Positions 5,642 through 8,232 of a stretch of 8,232 nucleotides of DNA are shown here, in pieces; the stretch's first letter is position 1; every line of letters starts with the position of its first letter. Source of the DNA: a candidate division WWE3 bacterium. GTDB lineage: Bacteria > Patescibacteriota > WWE3 > 9FT-COMBO-53-11. The notes below the pieces were generated by a model. The model ran no database searches. It was not told the origin of the DNA and saw nothing but the letters and a program-made list of their open reading frames with translations. The stretch is taken from assembly GCA_030620855.1 (NCBI GenBank), contig JAUXIZ010000021.1, forward strand, positions 1-8,232, in the 5' to 3' direction. A program made the translations under genes and the position numbers.

Positions 5642-5739
5642 CTCAATATGTACGGTAGAAACGATGAAATAACCAAACTTAAAGCTGCAACGACCATAAT
5701 GACCATCCAAAGCTTTTGTTTTTTTCTAAAAAATCTCAT
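5638..5739 (-). CDS. 33-residue single-span membrane protein (unrecognised)
   Basis: I do not recognise this gene. The reading frame starts with an ATG that overlaps the tyrS stop as ATGA and ends with a TGA that overlaps the recG GTG as GTGA, so it exactly fills the space between them. The product begins MRFFRKKQK, a basic stretch, followed by one hydrophobic helix from about Trp11 to Leu32 (WMVIMVVAALSLV, then ISSFLPYIL), ending in Arg33. By the positive-inside rule the N-terminus should face the cytoplasm. There is no cleavage-site-like end, so it looks like an anchored micropeptide rather than a secreted one. The layout recalls short basic-plus-one-helix proteins such as DUF4044 of Firmicutes, though I cannot show homology. 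It has no good Shine-Dalgarno and would depend on ribosomes finishing tyrS. Confidence 0.6.
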   Translation of the reverse strand: MRFFRKKQKLWMVIMVVAALSLVISSFLPYILR

Positions 5740-6902
5740 TTGATCTTAATGAAAGTCTTTTTCCCAATCCTCAAAACACCTTTTTCAAATTTAATTTTAA
5801 TATCCATCACCTTCTCGCCATTTAAACTGATTCCGCCCTGCTTAATGAGGCGTCGCACTTCGGACTTGCTGTCTTCGATTTTCCTCTCTACTAAAAGATT
5901 GGGAAGATTAACCGTTTTGCCCGATAATTTCCAAGTTGGGGCGTCGTCCGGAATCCCTTCTTTGGAAAATACCTTCACAAACTCTTCCTGCGCCCGTTTT
6001 GATTTTTCCCTACCGTGATACATTTGCGTTATTTCAAGAGCCAAACGCTTTTTCGTTCCCATCGGATCAGATACTACTTGCCGTTTAATAGTTTTAATTT
6101 CGTTAGATGGGCCCTCTGTGCAGAGTTCAAAATAGTTGAGTATTAGCTCGTCCGGAATAGACATAATCTTTGCAAACATCTCGTTTGGTTTATCATCCAA
6201 AGCTATATAGTTTCCGGCGGTTTTGCTCATTTTCTTCTTTCCGTCTGTGCCAATCAAAAGAGGTACTGTAATAACATCCTGCTCTTCTTGACCAAACCTC
6301 TTTTGAATTTGGCGGCCCATGAGGAGATTAAATTTTTGGTCCGTTCCGCCAATCTCCACATCAGCTTTCACTTGTACGGAGTCGTACCCCTGCATCACCG
6401 GATACAAAATTTCCGTAAGTGAGATGTCCTCCCCTTTTTCAATCCGCTCCTTGAATTCTCTCCTTTTCCTCACTTGCTGTAAAGTTGCGGAAGAAGCCAT
6501 TTTCATCAGATCCGAAATACCCATCTTTTTGAACCAAGTACTGTTATAAACAAATTCCGTTTTTTTAGGGTCAAGAACCTTTGAAATTTGTCTTTCATAG
6601 GCTTTCATGTTCTCTTTTACTTCTTCTTGGGTTAAAACTTTTCTAGAAACTTGCCGACCTGAAGGATCCCCAATTGTTGCTGTAGTGTCGCCTATTACCA
6701 AAATTACCCAATGCCCCAAGTTTTGAAACTCCTTAAGTTTTAAAAGAGGCACAGTGTGCCCCAAATGCATTTTTGACGAGGTCGGATCTATCCCAAACTT
6801 AATTCGCAGTCTTTTTGTGGAATTTAAAGCTCTCGTTAGATGATCTTTCTCTATGACTTCATCGACTCTTCGAGTCAACAACTCTTTTACAGGGTTGGAC
6901 AT
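5736..6902 (-). CDS. tyrS: Tyrosyl-tRNA synthetase
   Basis: A class I aminoacyl-tRNA synthetase that activates tyrosine with ATP and charges tRNA-Tyr; it works as a dimer. The HIGH-type motif is HLGH at 46-49, preceded by FGIDPTSSKM, and GDTTATIGDPSGR follows at 71-83. The tyrosine-binding part is around YDSVQVKADVEIGGTDQ (173-189). The KMSKS loop reads KMSKT at 224-228. A C-terminal S4 RNA-binding domain covers about 330-388 (LLVERKIEDSKSEVRRLIKQGG). The Asp-containing VEIGGTDQ form and the 388-residue length suggest the TyrZ-like (type 2) subgroup; that is inference. It is the first gene of the minus-strand operon; the predicted transcript start is about three bases before the ATG, and there is no Shine-Dalgarno. 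Its stop overlaps the small membrane ORF. Confidence 0.96.
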   Translation of the reverse strand: MSNPVKELLTRRVDEVIEKDHLTRALNSTKRLRIKFGIDPTSSKMHLGHTVPLLKLKEFQNLGHWVILVIGDTTATIGDPSGRQVSRKVLTQEEVKENMKAYERQISKVLDPKKTEFVYNSTWFKKMGISDLMKMASSATLQQVRKRREFKERIEKGEDISLTEILYPVMQGYDSVQVKADVEIGGTDQKFNLLMGRQIQKRFGQEEQDVITVPLLIGTDGKKKMSKTAGNYIALDDKPNEMFAKIMSIPDELILNYFELCTEGPSNEIKTIKRQVVSDPMGTKKRLALEITQMYHGREKSKRAQEEFVKVFSKEGIPDDAPTWKLSGKTVNLPNLLVERKIEDSKSEVRRLIKQGGISLNGEKVMDIKIKFEKGVLRIGKKTFIKIK

Positions 6903-6911
6903 GACGAAGAA

Positions 6912-6941
6912 AGTATAACGCTAACCACCTTAATTCTGCAA
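6912..6941 (-). promoter_or_regulatory. Promoter of the tyrS operon
   Basis: On the minus strand, TTGCAG (6936-6941) and TATACT (6912-6917) stand 18 bases apart, a fair -35/-10 pair. Transcription should begin near 6905, only about three bases before the tyrS ATG, so the mRNA would be leaderless or nearly so. The -35 lies within the promoter region of the divergent penicillin-binding gene. Confidence 0.6.
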
Positions 6942-6946
6942 TTCTG

Positions 6947-6955
6947 TGCTAAAAT
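6947..6955 (+). promoter_or_regulatory. Extended -10 promoter of the penicillin-binding protein gene
   Basis: TG-C-TAAAAT at 6947-6955 is an extended -10 element. No clear -35 is present at 17 bases. The expected transcription start, about 6962, coincides with the G of the GTG at 6962, which would make the message leaderless. If the downstream ATG at 7031 is used instead, the leader would be about 69 bases. Confidence 0.55.
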
Positions 6956-6961
6956 TCTCCA

Positions 6962-8232
6962 GTGAGTCGTAAACGGAAGTACTTGCCAACCGGTTCCCGT
7001 TCTTGGCGCAAACGTCGAGGCGGGGTTTTAATGAAAAAGATTCCGGCCCCCATAAGAAGGGTTTTGGAAGGTATATTTTCCTTAGTTAGAACTCTTGTCA
7101 CCCGCGTGTTTAACCTCCTTTTCGGCCTGGTTTCCAAACTTCCGCTCTTTAAGAAACTTCAAAGACGCGGTAAGAAAGGTTTGTTTTACTGGCTAAACAT
7201 GGGAGCAACCGTATTTTTAATGCTTATTATTTTCGCTTCCGCTGTTGCCGGAGCAACTTTTATCGTCTTCTCCAAAGATCTCCCTTCTCCGGATCGATTG
7301 GTGGATCGGGAGGTTTCCATGTCCACAAAAATATACGACCGAAGCGGCAAACTTCTTTACGATATTTACGGCGACGAAAACCGAACCCTTATAAATATTG
7401 ATGAGGTTCCTGACGTGGTCAAACAAGCCACAATTTCTATCGAGGACAAGAACTTCTACCGCCACCGAGGGTTTGACCCATTTGGTATGGCTCGGGGCAT
7501 CTACAACACTGTTATCAAAAAGGATCTTCAAGGCGGTTCATCCATAACCCAACAGCTGGTTAAAAATACGCTTCTTACTAGAGAAAGAACAATAATCCGA
7601 AAGATCAAAGAATTTGTTTTAGCTTTGCAGATAGAGACCCGATATTCAAAAGACGAGATTTTACAGATGTACTTTAACGAAACGCCCTACGGCGGACAGG
7701 CTATTGGCATCCAAGCTGCGGCCGAGAACTACTTTGGCAAATCCTCCTCAGAATTAACTCTTGCGGAGGCGTCACTTTTGGCGGGTTTGCCTCAAGCTCC
7801 TTCCAGGTACTCGCCTTACCGAGATCCGGAATTGGCCAAGTGGAGGCAGGGGGAGGTCCTGCGGCGAATGCGTGAAGACGGCTACATAACAAGAGAGCAA
7901 GAGGAGGAGGTAAAAAATACCAAACTTAAGTTTAAACCCGAGGGCTCCCAAATCAGAGCCCCACACTTTGTGATGTACGTTAAGGAGCTTCTGGCGGAAC
8001 GCTACGGAGAGACGTATGTTGAGACAGGGGGACTTCGCGTCACGACATCACTGGATTTAACCCTCCACAATAAATTCCAAAAGTACGTAACCGATGAAGT
8101 AAAAAAAGACCGCATTTGGAGGGTATCAAACGGGGCTCTTGTCGCTACAAATCCCAAAACCGGGGAAATTCTGTCAATGGTAGGATCCAAGGATTACTTT
8201 GCCGATGGCATCGACGGACAGTTTAATGTCAC
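6962..8232 (+). CDS. Class A penicillin-binding protein (PBP1A family), 3' end outside window
   Basis: A bifunctional cell-wall synthase: a GT51 domain polymerises lipid II into glycan strands and a transpeptidase domain cross-links peptides. The visible 423 residues contain a basic cytoplasmic tail of about 76 residues, a membrane span at about 77-103 (WLNMGATVFLMLIIF onward), then GT51 motifs: EDKNFYRHRG with catalytic Glu161, GGSSITQQL (191-199), RKIKE (213-217), EILQMYFNE (232-240) and AIGIQAAAENYFG. A linker region follows with TTSLDLTLH. The transpeptidase domain begins near residue 392 (ALVATNPKTGEILSMVG); its active-site SxxK, SxN and KTG motifs lie beyond the end. The start is a GTG at 6962; an in-frame ATG at 7031, with only a loose GAGG upstream, would drop 23 residues of the basic tail. 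It is transcribed away from tyrS across 59 bases. Confidence 0.95.
   Translation, partial: MSRKRKYLPTGSRSWRKRRGGVLMKKIPAPIRRVLEGIFSLVRTLVTRVFNLLFGLVSKLPLFKKLQRRGKKGLFYWLNMGATVFLMLIIFASAVAGATFIVFSKDLPSPDRLVDREVSMSTKIYDRSGKLLYDIYGDENRTLINIDEVPDVVKQATISIEDKNFYRHRGFDPFGMARGIYNTVIKKDLQGGSSITQQLVKNTLLTRERTIIRKIKEFVLALQIETRYSKDEILQMYFNETPYGGQAIGIQAAAENYFGKSSSELTLAEASLLAGLPQAPSRYSPYRDPELAKWRQGEVLRRMREDGYITREQEEEVKNTKLKFKPEGSQIRAPHFVMYVKELLAERYGETYVETGGLRVTTSLDLTLHNKFQKYVTDEVKKDRIWRVSNGALVATNPKTGEILSMVGSKDYFADGIDGQFNV

Noticed and set aside
5716..6018. A 100-codon plus-strand open frame
   Set aside because: It is antisense to the S4 domain of tyrS and across the micropeptide region; no recognisable features.
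7217..7531. A 104-codon minus-strand open frame
   Set aside because: It is antisense to the membrane-proximal and GT51 region of the penicillin-binding protein, whose plus-strand frame carries all catalytic motifs.
1..8232. Alternative genetic code with TGA as glycine, as in Gracilibacteria and SR1
   Set aside because: TGA codons end rnc, nusB and tyrS exactly at expected family lengths, and no conserved motif needs TGA read as glycine.
1..8232. CRISPR arrays, insertion sequences, tRNA or rRNA genes, phage or defence genes
   Set aside because: No regularly spaced repeats, terminal inverted repeats, transposase motifs or cloverleaf-like segments were seen; nearly every base is within a core gene.

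Overview
The window is a compact, ordinary-looking stretch of bacterial core genes. It most likely comes from a member of the Candidate Phyla Radiation (Patescibacteria), and the gene order reminds me of Microgenomates. That placement is inference from several signs: very small or overlapping intergenic spaces, a 49-residue L32, an S16 with a long acidic tail, absence of rimM next to trmD, and a recG-rsmD-rpmF-nusB-rnc run without the lipid-synthesis genes that often sit in it elsewhere. TGA ends rnc, nusB and tyrS at the expected places, so the TGA-as-glycine code of Gracilibacteria and SR1 does not apply.

Layout. Bases 1-200 (+) hold the C-terminal end of an unidentified protein. A promoter at about 217-225 serves a short plus-strand pair, rpsP (S16) and khpA (KH RNA-binding protein). 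These converge with a long minus-strand operon reading tyrS, a 33-codon membrane ORF, recG, rsmD, rpmF (L32), nusB, rnc, trmD. Its lead promoter lies at about 6912-6941, and a possible second promoter sits before rsmD. Back to back with tyrS, on the plus strand, is a class A penicillin-binding protein (GT51 transglycosylase plus the start of the transpeptidase domain), cut by the window end. There are no gene-free stretches over 300 bases, and I see no rRNA, tRNA, mobile element or CRISPR array.

How the genes fit together. Most products serve translation and RNA: S16 and L32 (ribosome), KhpA, TrmD and RsmD (tRNA and 16S rRNA methylation), RNase III and NusB (rRNA processing and antitermination), TyrRS (tRNA charging). 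RecG (fork and recombination repair) and the cell-wall synthase are the exceptions.

I did not find an exciting new multi-gene system. The best new item is a 33-residue, single-span membrane protein ORF between tyrS and recG. Its start overlaps the tyrS stop (ATGA) and its stop overlaps a GTG start of recG (GTGA), which also explains why a longer recG reading has a foreign N-terminus. Other points are predicted leaderless transcripts for the divergent tyrS/PBP pair, a perfect 12-bp palindrome at the rpsP transcription start, and substitutions at key residues of TrmD, RNase III and TyrRS.
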